From Bacteroidota bacterium (lineage in GTDB: Bacteria > Bacteroidota > Bacteroidia > Chitinophagales > Chitinophagaceae): a stretch of DNA of 42,679 nt. The notes below the pieces were generated by a model. That model was given only the letters and a program-made list of their open reading frames with translations. It was not told the DNA's origin and did not search any database. Of this stretch, positions 1-10,216 are shown one piece after another. The number at the start of each line of letters is the position of its first letter. The stretch's first letter is position 1. Location of the stretch: the NCBI GenBank assembly GCA_013288285.1, contig JABDCE010000016.1, positions 1 through 42,679 on the forward strand, read 5' to 3'. The translations under genes were made by a program, and so were the position numbers.

Positions 1-1
1 A

Positions 2-394
2 TATAAGTCGCCGATACAACCGGACAAGGAAGGGACAGACAAAGACTATGATGCGGCAACGCAGTTCTGCCTGGAGCATCTGGATGGCCTTGCCTTGTTT
101 GTAGGGACCCACAACGAGGCAAGCTGCTTCAAGGTAGCCAAATACATGGACACGCACGGGATACCTGCGCAGACCGACAAAGTTTACTTCTCACAGCTAT
201 ATGGCATGAGCGATAATATCTCCTTCAACCTGGCACATAGCGGCTACCATGTGGCCAAGTACCTGCCATACGGGCCGGTAAAGGATGTACTGCCCTACCT
301 GATGAGGCGCGCACAGGAAAACACTTCTGTGGCCGGGCAAACTGGACGGGAACTGGGCCTGATAGACAAGGAGATGAAACGCAGGAAGCTATAG
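2..394 (+). CDS. Proline dehydrogenase, C-terminal part (gene starts outside the window)
   Basis: The frame is open from base 2 (YKSPIQPDKEGTDKDYDAATQFCLEHLDGLALFVGTHNEAS...) to TAG at 392-394. The sequence resembles the PRODH C-terminus (NxSxxFNLAxxGYxVAKYxPYGPVxxVxPYLxRRAxEN). Confidence 0.88.
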   Translation, partial: YKSPIQPDKEGTDKDYDAATQFCLEHLDGLALFVGTHNEASCFKVAKYMDTHGIPAQTDKVYFSQLYGMSDNISFNLAHSGYHVAKYLPYGPVKDVLPYLMRRAQENTSVAGQTGRELGLIDKEMKRRKL

Positions 395-411
395 GGCTCC
401 AACAACCAGCT

Positions 412-822
412 TTAATAAGAATAAGTAGGCACTATAACGTTCACGGTATCTAATGTGCCGAGTGTGCAAGGCACACCGCCCTTTACATAAGGCGGCACAT
501 ACAGTGCATGATAGCCATGCGCATATATATAATAGTCGCCGGCGCGGAGGCCTGCGAATACTGCAACGGGTGTAGTATCAACCATAAGGCATACCATCGA
601 GTCATCGTAAATGCCATTGGCGGGTGCGTCCAGCGTGTTGTACTTTATATATATAGTGCAGGTATCTACAAAGAAGCCATGATGCTCCGGGGTGACGACA
701 ATAGTAAACGTGCCACCCAATCCACCACCTGACGTAGGCACCTTGACCGGCTTCTTACAGCTCTGGGCAGTAATAAAACAGGTAATAACAACTAGTATGA
801 CGGCTAAGAAACGGGCTTTCAC
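412..822 (-). CDS. Small putative lipoprotein of unknown function
   Basis: 136 aa with a signal peptide and lipobox-like TAQSCKK. The start codon is GTG and overlaps the stop of the upstream ORF (GTGA). Confidence 0.7.
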   Translation of the reverse strand: MKARFLAVILVVITCFITAQSCKKPVKVPTSGGGLGGTFTIVVTPEHHGFFVDTCTIYIKYNTLDAPANGIYDDSMVCLMVDTTPVAVFAGLRAGDYYIYAHGYHALYVPPYVKGGVPCTLGTLDTVNVIVPTYSY

Positions 823-1832
823 GGGGCCAATTTATCACTTTTTCCCGAGTTGCTGAAAAAGAAGTAACGCTGTATACCCACCAGGACGAAGGGATAGAGG
901 TGGTCGTATGACTTGTTGACAAGCGGGAGCGCAGTTGAAAAATCGATACGGTAGGTAGAGCTCAGGATGCATTGTATACCGGGGATTACATCAAGATAGC
1001 TGCCCGCCTGCAGTATGGGAGTATTGATGGTAATGGGTATGGGCAAGGCATTGGCGGCTGGACCGTCTTTTTGCGATACCTGTGCGGCACCATAGGCTTT
1101 ACCGGTGAACTCTATATATACATTCCAGTTGGTCTGTCGGTAACCCGTATAACTTGCCGGGAGCAAACGATACCCCAATGAGAGGCTGTAGGTGAGGGCA
1201 TTGCCATATGTGATGGTAGTGGGGTAAATGCCACCGTATCTGTCGTAGGCATCACCACTATATGCCAGGGGCAAAATAAAACCTGAGGACAACGAACCCG
1301 CGAACCGCTGCCGGAGCCATGTGGCGATGAGGCCGGCGCCAAAGCCGGAGGTATGTATGAGGAGGTCGGGCTCTGCCTCGTGCGAGGGCGGCGACACCTT
1401 AGAAGCTTCGGCATAAGCAGCCATGCGGAAGTGCGTATTCTGCCCGTCGGAGGAGACGAAGCGGTACTTGGCATAAAGGTCTACGCTGTTATAAATAAGC
1501 GGGTATGCAACACCCTGTGCCGGGGTATTGGCGCCACCGAAGGTTTGTCCGCCATGATTATGCGAGATAAAATCGAAGGGCAATGTTTTCTCATGAAAAT
1601 CGGAAGCAGTGACGGTGCCGTAGAGCGACAGCCGGGGCGTGATCCCATACATCAACCTGCATGCCGCGAGATCGCGCACCAGGCCGGATTCTTTATATCC
1701 TTCATCAAACAGGCGAACACCGAGCGCGCCCTTGGGCACCGTGCTTGCAGGTTCCGCTACCGGGAAGAGCTCCTGCGCTCTTAAGGCCGGTGACACTACA
1801 AAGAATAAAACAAAAATGACAATGCTTTTCAT
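819..1832 (-). CDS. Putative outer-membrane beta-barrel protein of unknown function
   Basis: 337 aa with a signal peptide (SPALRAQ), alternating aromatic beta-strand patterns and a C-terminal aromatic strand (YPFVLVGIQRYFFF). Confidence 0.65.
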   Translation of the reverse strand: MKSIVIFVLFFVVSPALRAQELFPVAEPASTVPKGALGVRLFDEGYKESGLVRDLAACRLMYGITPRLSLYGTVTASDFHEKTLPFDFISHNHGGQTFGGANTPAQGVAYPLIYNSVDLYAKYRFVSSDGQNTHFRMAAYAEASKVSPPSHEAEPDLLIHTSGFGAGLIATWLRQRFAGSLSSGFILPLAYSGDAYDRYGGIYPTTITYGNALTYSLSLGYRLLPASYTGYRQTNWNVYIEFTGKAYGAAQVSQKDGPAANALPIPITINTPILQAGSYLDVIPGIQCILSSTYRIDFSTALPLVNKSYDHLYPFVLVGIQRYFFFSNSGKSDKLAP

Positions 1833-1880
1833 AACCGGGAAGGCATGGTAAAAGTAGGAAATAATGCACAGGCGAGCGCG

Positions 1881-2396
1881 CTATGTAGCAGAAACGTAGT
1901 ACACTGTGCCGAAGGTAGGGCCACAACCGGTCTTCGCGGGCACGGGCTCTTTTTTTAGCTCGCTTTTAGGCATGTATCTTTTGCCTATGAACTTCAATTT
2001 AATTGTTCCCTTTACCGGCATCTGCGGCGCTGACGCAAACACGTACTGATCACCACTGTAATTAAAGCAGGAAGCAGATATTGCTATATCATCGGTTTTA
2101 AGATCGGCTTGCAGGGAGCGGACGGAGAAGCCGGCATCTACCACTGCCTGGGCTATCTGCTCCATGCTGGCCTTTTTATCTTTTTTGAGCAGCACCTTGC
2201 CCTCGGTGTGCTGGAGGTTCATCTGCACATCAGCTACAAAGGGGAGCTTGCGTATCTTCAACTCCACTGTGCGGGAGCATTGCGAACAGGTGAGACCATT
2301 GACAGCCACATACACCGCCTGGAACTGCGCACGCGCCGATGTGACGGATAAAGAAGTGATGACGAAAACAAATGCCTGTAAAAAACGCTTACGCAT
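1881..2396 (-). CDS. Exported heavy-metal-associated (HMA) domain protein
   Basis: 171 aa with a signal peptide (SVTSARAQ) followed by VNGLTCSQCSRTVELKIRKLPFVADVQMNLQHTEGKVLLKK, an HMA fold with a CxxC motif. Confidence 0.8.
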   Translation of the reverse strand: MRKRFLQAFVFVITSLSVTSARAQFQAVYVAVNGLTCSQCSRTVELKIRKLPFVADVQMNLQHTEGKVLLKKDKKASMEQIAQAVVDAGFSVRSLQADLKTDDIAISASCFNYSGDQYVFASAPQMPVKGTIKLKFIGKRYMPKSELKKEPVPAKTGCGPTFGTVYYVSAT

Positions 2397-2449
2397 ACCT
2401 AAAGTTAAAGATCAGGAAACAAATGAACCCGCTAAACATTAGTTAAAGC

Positions 2450-3277
2450 CTACCCTTTTAATTCGGCATACAGCTTTATTACTTCCATTGCTTCTTTCAC
2501 ATCATGTACCCGGAGTATGTTAGCGCCCTGCTGCAGGGCCACCATATTCAGCGCAGTAGTCCCATTGAGCGCATGGGGCGGATTGACCTTCAATACCTTG
2601 CAGATCATAGACTTGCGGGAAACGCCCGCCAGCAGCGGCTTGCCCAAAGCACGAAACTCGCCAAAAGAACGAAGGAGCGCAAAGTTGTGAGCGACGGTTT
2701 TACCGAAACCAAATCCGGGATCAAGCACCACATTGGTGATACCTGCCGCCTGGCACCGGGCGCATATATCAGCGAGGTAGGCGTATACTTCTGCTACTAC
2801 ATCATTGTATGTAGGATCCTGCTGCATGGTCGCTGGTGTGCCCTGCATATGCATGGCTATATATGGCACTTTCAGCGCGGCTACAGTGGGGAGCATGGCT
2901 TTATCGAACCTGCCGCCGCTAACATCGTTGACAATGGCTACACCCGCCTCAACTGCTTCCTTAGCCACCTTTGCGTTGTAGGTATCTATAGACAGCCAGG
3001 CATCCGGAAAGCTGCGATGGACGGCAGTAACGACCGGCATCACCCGGCGCAGTTCTTCATCTGGCGATACAAGTTCCTGCCCCGGTTTTGTGCTGGCCCC
3101 ACCTATGTCGAGGATGGCGGCGCCATCTTTTAACATTTTTTCAGCAAATCGCAGGAGGGCATCTGCATCGCCTGCGTGTCCTATGTCGTAGAAGCTATCG
3201 GGCGTGGCATTGAGTATGCCCATGACCACGGGTTGCGAGAGATCGGGTAACCTGCCTTTGCTGTGAAGTACGGACAA
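2450..3277 (-). CDS. folP: Dihydropteroate synthase
   Basis: VMGILNATPDSFYDIG, AAILDIGGASTKPGQ, PWLSIDT-like and NDVSGG motifs. The annotated start is TTG. Confidence 0.93.
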   Translation of the reverse strand: MSVLHSKGRLPDLSQPVVMGILNATPDSFYDIGHAGDADALLRFAEKMLKDGAAILDIGGASTKPGQELVSPDEELRRVMPVVTAVHRSFPDAWLSIDTYNAKVAKEAVEAGVAIVNDVSGGRFDKAMLPTVAALKVPYIAMHMQGTPATMQQDPTYNDVVAEVYAYLADICARCQAAGITNVVLDPGFGFGKTVAHNFALLRSFGEFRALGKPLLAGVSRKSMICKVLKVNPPHALNGTTALNMVALQQGANILRVHDVKEAMEVIKLYAELKG

Positions 3278-3302
3278 ATTATTTATGATTTTAAACTGAC
3301 GA

Positions 3303-3333
3303 TTTGGGATTGACCTGACACTACGTATATTTG
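3303..3333 (+). promoter_or_regulatory. Candidate Bacteroidota promoter (TTTG-N19-TATATTTG) for the DoxX-type gene
   Basis: TTTG at 3303-3306, a 19-nt spacer and TATATTTG at 3326-3333. This matches the Bacteroidetes -33/-7 consensus TTTG...TAnnTTTG. Confidence 0.55.
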
Positions 3334-3387
3334 GTGAGTAAAGTTAGGGAAGAAGCCATTTAACCTTTTAAACTATTTAGTATTTAT

Positions 3388-4524
3388 ATGAAATATCTCC
3401 TCTGGACGTTAAGGATCATCGTCGGTGTGTTGTTTATTTTCTCCGGGCTGGTAAAAGCAAACGACCCGCTGGGCCTCACGTATAAAATGGATGAATTCTT
3501 TGAGGTGTGGAACATAACTTTCATGACCCATTATACCCTGGCCCTGTCTGTGCTCATGATCGCGTTCGAGATCATATCCGGCGTGGCAATGCTGGTGGGC
3601 ACTGCGTTCCGCACGTATGTGACCTTGTTGCTGCTGCTGAACATTTTCTATACCTTCCTCACCGGCTATGTGCTTTACTCGGGAAAAATAAAAGAGTGTG
3701 GCTGCTTTGGCGATTGTATTCCGCTGTCTAATTCGGTGACCTTTTATAAAGATGTCGCGCTCACCGCTATGGCTATAGTGCTGTATATGAACCGCAGCAA
3801 GATATCTGCCGTCTTCAGCAATAAGGCCATCAATTTCTCCATCATGACCATAGCCATCGTATTCGCATTTGGCAGCCAGTGGTGGACGCTGAAACACTTG
3901 CCCATACATGATTGCCTGGCATACAGAGTGGGCAATAACATCTGGCAGAAAATGCAGCCCGAGCCGGGAGCTACCTCACCGGTTTACCAGACCACATTCG
4001 TATACGAGAAAGGCGGCGTGAAGAAAAATTTCACATCAGAAAACTACCCATGGCAGGACACTACATGGAAATTCGTATCGAGCGACAGCAAGCTGATAAA
4101 AGAAGGTACCGGGCAACCGAAGATACCCCACGATTTCGCATTCACAGACTCTGACGGCACCGACCAGACACAGGCCATACTTACCGCGAAAGGCTATGTA
4201 TTTCTCTGGTACCTGCGCCAGCCTGAAAATGCCAGCACGGCCAATATGGACCGGCTGCGCACGATCATCAGCAAGGCGGCTACCATGCACATACCTATCT
4301 ACCTGCTGAGCTCTGTGACCTACGATGTAGCCCTGCCCTACCGCAAAGAATGGAATGTAATGGACGTGCCGATGATGACCCTTGATGGCACGGTGAGCAA
4401 AACTGCTATGCGCACCAATCCCGGGCTGATGCTGATGAAGGATGGCGTAGTGATGCAGAAGTGGAGTTACTTAGATTATCCGAAGGATATGGTACTGGAT
4501 AACGGCAACCTGGAATTCAAATAA
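3388..4524 (+). CDS. DoxX-like membrane protein with C-terminal thioredoxin-like domain (BT_3928-type)
   Basis: 378 aa. The N-terminus has four TM helices (RIIVGVLFIFSGLVKANDPLGLTYKMDEFFE, GCFGDC); the soluble C-terminus resembles a redox fold. Confidence 0.8.
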   Translation: MKYLLWTLRIIVGVLFIFSGLVKANDPLGLTYKMDEFFEVWNITFMTHYTLALSVLMIAFEIISGVAMLVGTAFRTYVTLLLLLNIFYTFLTGYVLYSGKIKECGCFGDCIPLSNSVTFYKDVALTAMAIVLYMNRSKISAVFSNKAINFSIMTIAIVFAFGSQWWTLKHLPIHDCLAYRVGNNIWQKMQPEPGATSPVYQTTFVYEKGGVKKNFTSENYPWQDTTWKFVSSDSKLIKEGTGQPKIPHDFAFTDSDGTDQTQAILTAKGYVFLWYLRQPENASTANMDRLRTIISKAATMHIPIYLLSSVTYDVALPYRKEWNVMDVPMMTLDGTVSKTAMRTNPGLMLMKDGVVMQKWSYLDYPKDMVLDNGNLEFK

Positions 4525-4543
4525 CCAACCTAAAAAATACCGG

Positions 4544-4579
4544 ATTTAAAAAGACACTTGCAATAGTGTCTTTTTAAAT
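4544..4579. terminator. Rho-independent terminator hairpin
   Basis: Perfect 15-bp inverted repeat ATTTAAAAAGACACT-tgcaat-AGTGTCTTTTTAAAT, 20 bp downstream of the DoxX gene stop. Confidence 0.8.
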
Positions 4580-4598
4580 TTCGTAATCTGACAACACA

Positions 4599-5114
4599 AT
4601 GAAAACGGCGAAAACGGCAGATAAGATCACGATAACGGACTACCATCACACCCATGCCGATGAGTTGATGGTGCTGCTGATGGAACTTCATTGCCACTAC
4701 TTCAAGGAAAACGCTGAGGCACAGCACCGGGAACTGAGGGAAGAGAAAAACATGGAAAAGGCTTACCGCAAATACGTCAATGAGATACATGCCAGTAAGA
4801 ACGACACCTGGAAGATATACCTGGCAAAGAACGCGGAAGCAAAAGTGATCGGGTTCATAATAGGCAGCGTGGAGGTGGATGCCAGCCTGGTGAAAGGCCA
4901 CATAGGCAAGTTGGAGGACTGGCTGGTGCTGAAAGACAGCCGCGGACAGGGCACGGGTATGCTGCTCTACAAATCGCTGGAAAAATGGTTTGTAAAAAAA
5001 GGCTGTGACCAGGTAGTATCTGACACCTGGCATGGCAACCACCTGAGCGTGAAAGCGCACCAGCAATCGGGGTTCTTTGTCTCCGGTATCTCCTTTAGCA
5101 AGAAGCTCAAATAA
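4599..5114 (+). CDS. GNAT family N-acetyltransferase
   Basis: 171 aa; LEDWLVLKDSRGQGTGMLLYKSLEKWFVKKGCDQVVSDTWHGNHLSVKAHQQSGF is the acetyl-CoA-binding motif A/B pattern. Confidence 0.85.
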   Translation: MKTAKTADKITITDYHHTHADELMVLLMELHCHYFKENAEAQHRELREEKNMEKAYRKYVNEIHASKNDTWKIYLAKNAEAKVIGFIIGSVEVDASLVKGHIGKLEDWLVLKDSRGQGTGMLLYKSLEKWFVKKGCDQVVSDTWHGNHLSVKAHQQSGFFVSGISFSKKLK

Positions 5115-5143
5115 GACCGTTTGTTTTTTGTACATTTAATATC

Positions 5144-6202
5144 ATGATCCGCTTCCTGGGAAAACGTTTGCGTTATAGCCTGCTGGTGTTGTGGGGCGTG
5201 GTAACTTTCGTCTTCTTTCTCTTTAATGTGCTGCCGGCAGACCCTGCGCGACTGACAATGGGACAACGGAGCGACCTGGCATCGGTAGAGAACGCTCGCA
5301 AGGCGCTGAACTTAGACAAGCCATTGGTGACCCGTTACCTCCTGTACCTGAATGACCTGCTGCCACTGAGCATCAATGCCCGCAGTGATGCCGCCCGGCA
5401 ACAGTACAATTATGTGCGTTTACTTCCCCTGCCGGCCAACAAGGCACTGGTGCTCAAATGGCCTTACCTGGGCCGCTCTTACAGCAGTAAGAAAGAAGTA
5501 AATACCATACTTGCCGAGGGTATACCCGGCACTGCGCTGCTGGCGCTAACGGCAATGACGTTTGCCACCATTGCGGGTATATTGCTGGGTGTGCTGGCCG
5601 CGCTGAAAAAAGGCACGTGGATGGATACATCAGCCATAGTGGCGAGCGTAGCAGGCATTTCCATGCCTTCGTTTTTTGCGGGGCTGCTCATAGCGTTCGT
5701 TTTTGGCTACCTGCTGCATAGCTATACGGGGCTGAACATGACCGGCAGCCTGTGGGAATATGACCCTATGGGTGGCAGGCACCTGGCCCTGCGAAATCTC
5801 ATACTCCCCGCGTTTGCGCTGGGGATCAGGCCGCTGGCAATAATAGCGCAGCTCACCCGCAGCGCCGTACTGGATACTCTTTCGCAGGACTACATCCGCA
5901 CAGCATATGCAAAAGGATTATCACCAACGCAGGCCCTGTTCCGGCACGCATTACCAAATGCGCTGAACCCGGTAATAACTGCAGTATCGGCCTGGCTCGC
6001 GGAGCTACTTGCCGGATCTTTTTTTGTGGAATATATTTTCGGATGGAAAGGAATAGGGAAGATAACCGTAGATGCACTGGATAAATTTGATTTTCCGCTG
6101 GTGATGGGGTCAGTATTGCTGACCGCATTTATTTTTATCATCATCAATCTTTTTACCGACCTTTTTTATGCATGGGTAGATCCCCGCGTAAGGCTTTATT
6201 AG
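5144..6202 (+). CDS. ABC transporter permease, DppB/OppB type
   Basis: 352 aa; MIRFLGKRLRYSLLVLWGVVTFVFFLFNVLPADPAR and the EAA loop DYIRTAYAKGLSPTQALFRHALPNALNPVIT. Confidence 0.88.
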   Translation: MIRFLGKRLRYSLLVLWGVVTFVFFLFNVLPADPARLTMGQRSDLASVENARKALNLDKPLVTRYLLYLNDLLPLSINARSDAARQQYNYVRLLPLPANKALVLKWPYLGRSYSSKKEVNTILAEGIPGTALLALTAMTFATIAGILLGVLAALKKGTWMDTSAIVASVAGISMPSFFAGLLIAFVFGYLLHSYTGLNMTGSLWEYDPMGGRHLALRNLILPAFALGIRPLAIIAQLTRSAVLDTLSQDYIRTAYAKGLSPTQALFRHALPNALNPVITAVSAWLAELLAGSFFVEYIFGWKGIGKITVDALDKFDFPLVMGSVLLTAFIFIIINLFTDLFYAWVDPRVRLY

Positions 6203-6284
6203 CCTGCCTCCCGCTATGTTCATTTCCATATTTTGACCGTCTATATATAGCAGTTCGTTTAACATATATTTATAGCAAACCCGA

Positions 6285-6314
6285 TTGAAGTACGACGGTT
6301 TTTCGGTACTTTTG
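6285..6314 (+). promoter_or_regulatory. Candidate Bacteroidota promoter for the SNF2 helicase locus
   Basis: TTG at 6285-6287, a 19-nt spacer and TACTTTTG at 6307-6314 (TAnnTTTG), 34 bp before the ATG at 6348. Confidence 0.55.
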
Positions 6315-6347
6315 CAGATTGCCTTTTTTGAACCGCAGCACAGATAA

Positions 6348-9300
6348 ATGTCATTACCCCCAATACTCAAACACGTATATAATCACGGAAACGAAGAAGT
6401 AATACGCCGTGGTAAGAAAATATTCTATACATCGGGCGTCCAGATGCTGGATGTAGACCATTTGCTGGAGCAGGTGCGATTCCGGGTACGGAACGACCTG
6501 TACCAGAACTATTACACTGTTACCGTTAACAAGTACCTGCAACCGAAAGAACTGTCGGTAAGGTGACAGTGCCCGTATAACCTGGGTGAGATATGCCGCC
6601 ATGAGGTTGCTGCGCTCTTCCAGCTCAATGATATATTGCAGAGCGGATTTTTTGAGGATACTAACATCACCTACGACCAGAAGCATACAGTAGTGCGTAT
6701 GCGGCAGATTAACAGGCAGATGCTGCTGATCTTTACCAATGGCGACTCCTTAGATAAGGCCGAGCGGCTGGCGGCATCTAACAAAGCAATCATTGTCACG
6801 AATAAAAACGACAGGATCGAAGCCGAAGTACCTGATGACGAAAAGACATACCATGTAACCATAAAGCAGAACGAAGAACGGTACTTTGATACCTCTTGCG
6901 GATGCGATGAGAAAACACATCCGCTATGCGTGCATAAAGCAACTGTATTCCTGCAGGTATTAAAATCGCATGGCGCACAGTACTTCCAGTCTATGCAGAA
7001 CTGGGATGTGCAGAAAAATAAACTGCTGGAGCAGTATGGCTACAGCCTGAATGATGACCTGACAAACAAGTTCACATTCACGTACGAGAACAACAAACCC
7101 TTCCTGAGGGTCTTAGATACTTCGATAAAAAAAGTAGAAGCGAAGCAACCGGTGGCTAAGCCGGTGATGAGCGAAACCGCAGTGGCAACAGCCCCTCCGG
7201 AAGAGAAACGATTGGGCATAGTGCTGGATACGGATGTACCCCACTTCCCGTTTGTAGATGTGCTGCTGGTAGCTGGCACGGCAGATGAAAAGGAAACAAA
7301 GTTTGCAGGCAGCATAGATAAACTGGAGTTGCTGCAATATATAAACCCAACAAGGTATAAGACCGAGGACCGCGACCTGCTGCCGGTGATCAGGAAATTC
7401 CAGCCGGAAGAATTGCTGAAATACCTGAAGAAGAACCTGCCTTTCGGCGATTTTCTGAATGACTATGACGCGGTGCTGAAAGACGTTCCGGAAGAAGAAG
7501 TAAAGGAGCAGGTATGGGAATACCTGCTGCCGAAATACCAGAAGTTATTAGACCGATATTCGGCGCACCACTTCCTGTACATCAAGAAGAAAGGCAAAGC
7601 GCTGTCATCAACGGCCCTGCAGCAGGTAGAGTTCTCTGAGCGGCCTGCTCACCCGCAGATCATAGCGAAGAAAGAAGGAAAAGGATATTCACTGACCCTC
7701 GAGTGGATCATAAATAATAATGCAGTGGCGTTCACAGATGTGAAGATGCTGAACGAAGCGCTGCTACTGAGCGATGGCCATATATGCTGCGCAGGCAGTA
7801 TGCAGGAGATGAAGCTGGTAGCCGCTTTCCCCGCAAACGGCAAGATGACCGTTACGGCAGCGAAATGGCCTGACTTCCTGAAGAATACAGTGATGGACTG
7901 GAGCAACCTGGTGCATGTGCATTTCTCGGAAGAGTTGACAGAACATGTGGTGCAGGCCAGGCCTGATACCCGCCTGTACCTGCAGGAACGGGAGCAGATA
8001 TTGATGCTCCAGCCCGCATTTGTATATAACGGTATAGAGATACGCCCCGGCCATTTTGGCGATGTGATACAATCACAGAACGGCATAGTGAAGATCATGC
8101 AGCGGAATGAAGCGGCGGAGCAGGAATTTATGGAGCTGCTGTCGACGCTACATTCCGACATTCAATACCAGAAAAAAGAAGGTTTTTATTATTTGCCGGG
8201 CACGGTGGTATTAGCCAATAACTGGTTTTACCGCTTCACGGAAGTATTGCGTGAAAATCATGTAGAGATGCTGGGCTTTGATACCCTGCGGACCCTACGT
8301 GTAAATACCCATAAACCGGAAACACAGATACAGGTAAGCAGCGGCATAGACTGGTTTGACGCATCTGTGGAACTGAAGTTCGGGGAGCAGTCGGTGTCTA
8401 TTATAGAAGTAAAGAAAGCCCTGACACAAAAACAAAATTTTGTGAAGCTGGCCGATGGCTCTATAGGCCTGCTGCCTGAAGAGTGGCTGAAGAAATATAC
8501 CCTGCTGCTGAAGATGGGTGAGACGCGGGGCAATAAGATAAGGCTGAAAAAATACCACTTCAGCGTACTCGATGAATTGCTGAAAGAGATAGATGAAGAC
8601 GCACTACAGCAGGAACTGGAAGTAAAGAAAGAGAAACTCGAAAATATATTAACAAACGACTATAGCCTCATCGTTCCGCCGGAACACCTGAAGGCGCAGT
8701 TGAGACCCTACCAGTTGGCTGGGTTCCAGTGGCTCATCTTCCTGAATGAAGCAGGATGGGGCGGCATACTGGCCGATGATATGGGTCTTGGTAAGACGGT
8801 GCAGACGCTTACGTTCTTCCAGCATTATAAGAACAAGAGCGTGGAGCAGGTAAAATACTTAGTGGTATGCCCTACTACCCTGATGTATAACTGGGAGAAT
8901 GAAATAAAAAAATTCACACCCGAACTGACGCACGTGATCCATCATGGGCCGAAGCGCAATATAAGCCTCGGGGCGTATGAAAACATTGATATCATCATCA
9001 CTACCTACGGCACCATGCGCGGCGATATAAAGTCGTTCAAGGAAATACAATTTGATTATGTGGTGCTGGATGAATCGCAGTCGATCAAAAACCCGCAGTC
9101 GCAGGTAGCCAAGGCATCTCTGCTGCTCAACAGCAAGAACCGCCTGGCACTAAGCGGTACGCCCGTGCAGAACAACACCTTTGACCTGTACGCACAGATG
9201 AATTTCCTGAACCCCGGTATGCTGGGCAGCCGTGAATTCTTCATGAGTGAATTTGCTACCCCTATAGATAAGTTCAGGGAAGACGATGTGAAGCAGCAGT

Positions 9301-10091
9301 TGCGTAAGCTTACTTACCCCTTCCTGCTGCGCCGCACCAAGGAGCAGGTGGCCAAAGACCTGCCGGAAAAAACAGAGACCATATTGTATTGCGAAATGGG
9401 CCCCGAACAGCGCAAGATATACGAGGCATATCGCAATATATACCGCTCTCAGATACTGGGCATGATAGAAGAGAAGGGCATGGAACGCTCGCAGATGCAT
9501 ATACTGCAGGGACTGACCAAGCTGCGCCAGATATGTGACTCGCCCGCCATCATGAACGAAGAAGAGCGCTACCACAACTACTCTATAAAGCTGGATGAGT
9601 TGTCACGCGAAATAGAGGAAAACGTAGGCGACCACAAGGTGCTGATATTCTCGCAGTTCCTGGGTATGCTGGCGCTGATAAGAAAGAAGCTGGAAGACGA
9701 CGGCATCAGCCATGTGTACTTCGATGGCAGCAGCACCGCCAATGAGCGCGAGGCAGCCATACAGGAATTCCAGAACAATCATGAATGCCGGGTATTCCTT
9801 ATATCGCTGAAAGCAGGTGGTATAGGTTTGAACCTTACGGCGGCTGACTATGTATACATAGTAGACCCATGGTGGAACCCGGCCGTGGAACAACAGGCTA
9901 TTGACCGTACACACCGTATAGGACAAACCAAGAACATCTTCGCTTACCGCCTTATCTGTAAGGATACGCTGGAAGAAAAGATGCTACAGCTGCAGGAGCA
10001 TAAACGCGCACTGGCCAACGACCTCGTAGGCGACGACAGTGCATTCCAGAAGCGCCTCACAAAAGACGATATCGAGTTCCTGTTCAGTTAA
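6348..10091 (+). CDS. SNF2/Swi2-type DEAD-box helicase with tandem SWIM zinc-finger motifs, interrupted by one in-frame TGA (6564-6566)
   Basis: ORFs 6348-6566 and 6636-10091 are in the same frame, and the sequence between them is open and conserved-looking (QCPYNLGEICRHEVAALFQLNDILQSGFF). Helicase motifs: ILADDMGLGKTVQTL, DESQSIKNP, ALSGTPVQNN, LISLKAGGIGLNLTAADYV, QQAIDRTHRIGQ. A second SWIM motif follows: CGC...LCVH. Confidence 0.9.
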
Positions 10092-10115
10092 CCGATACAG
10101 GAAACGTAACATAGT

Positions 10116-10153
10116 AACAAAGCGTAACACCGTAACAAGTGTTACGCTTTGTT
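10116..10153. terminator. Rho-independent terminator hairpin after the helicase
   Basis: Perfect 15-bp inverted repeat AACAAAGCGTAACAC-cgtaacaa-GTGTTACGCTTTGTT. Confidence 0.75.
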
Positions 10154-10216
10154 GTTTATAGCTGCTACACTTTGTGTGCAAATAGCCTTAAATTTGTAAG
10201 TAGCAACCTACTCTTT

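Noticed and set aside
4530-5135. 201-aa minus-strand ORF opposite the GNAT gene
   Set aside because: It is antisense to a well-supported acetyltransferase and has no signal, RBS or domain evidence.
6564-6600. Bacterial SECIS-like hairpin after the TGA
   Set aside because: Only a weak ~4-bp stem (GCCC...GGGT) is visible, so selenocysteine is kept as a possibility to test rather than annotated as a feature.
10106-10137. Four GTAACA units spaced 8-10 bp, considered as a possible iteron or CRISPR-like array
   Set aside because: Too short and irregular. Two of the units belong to the terminator hairpin at 10116-10153.
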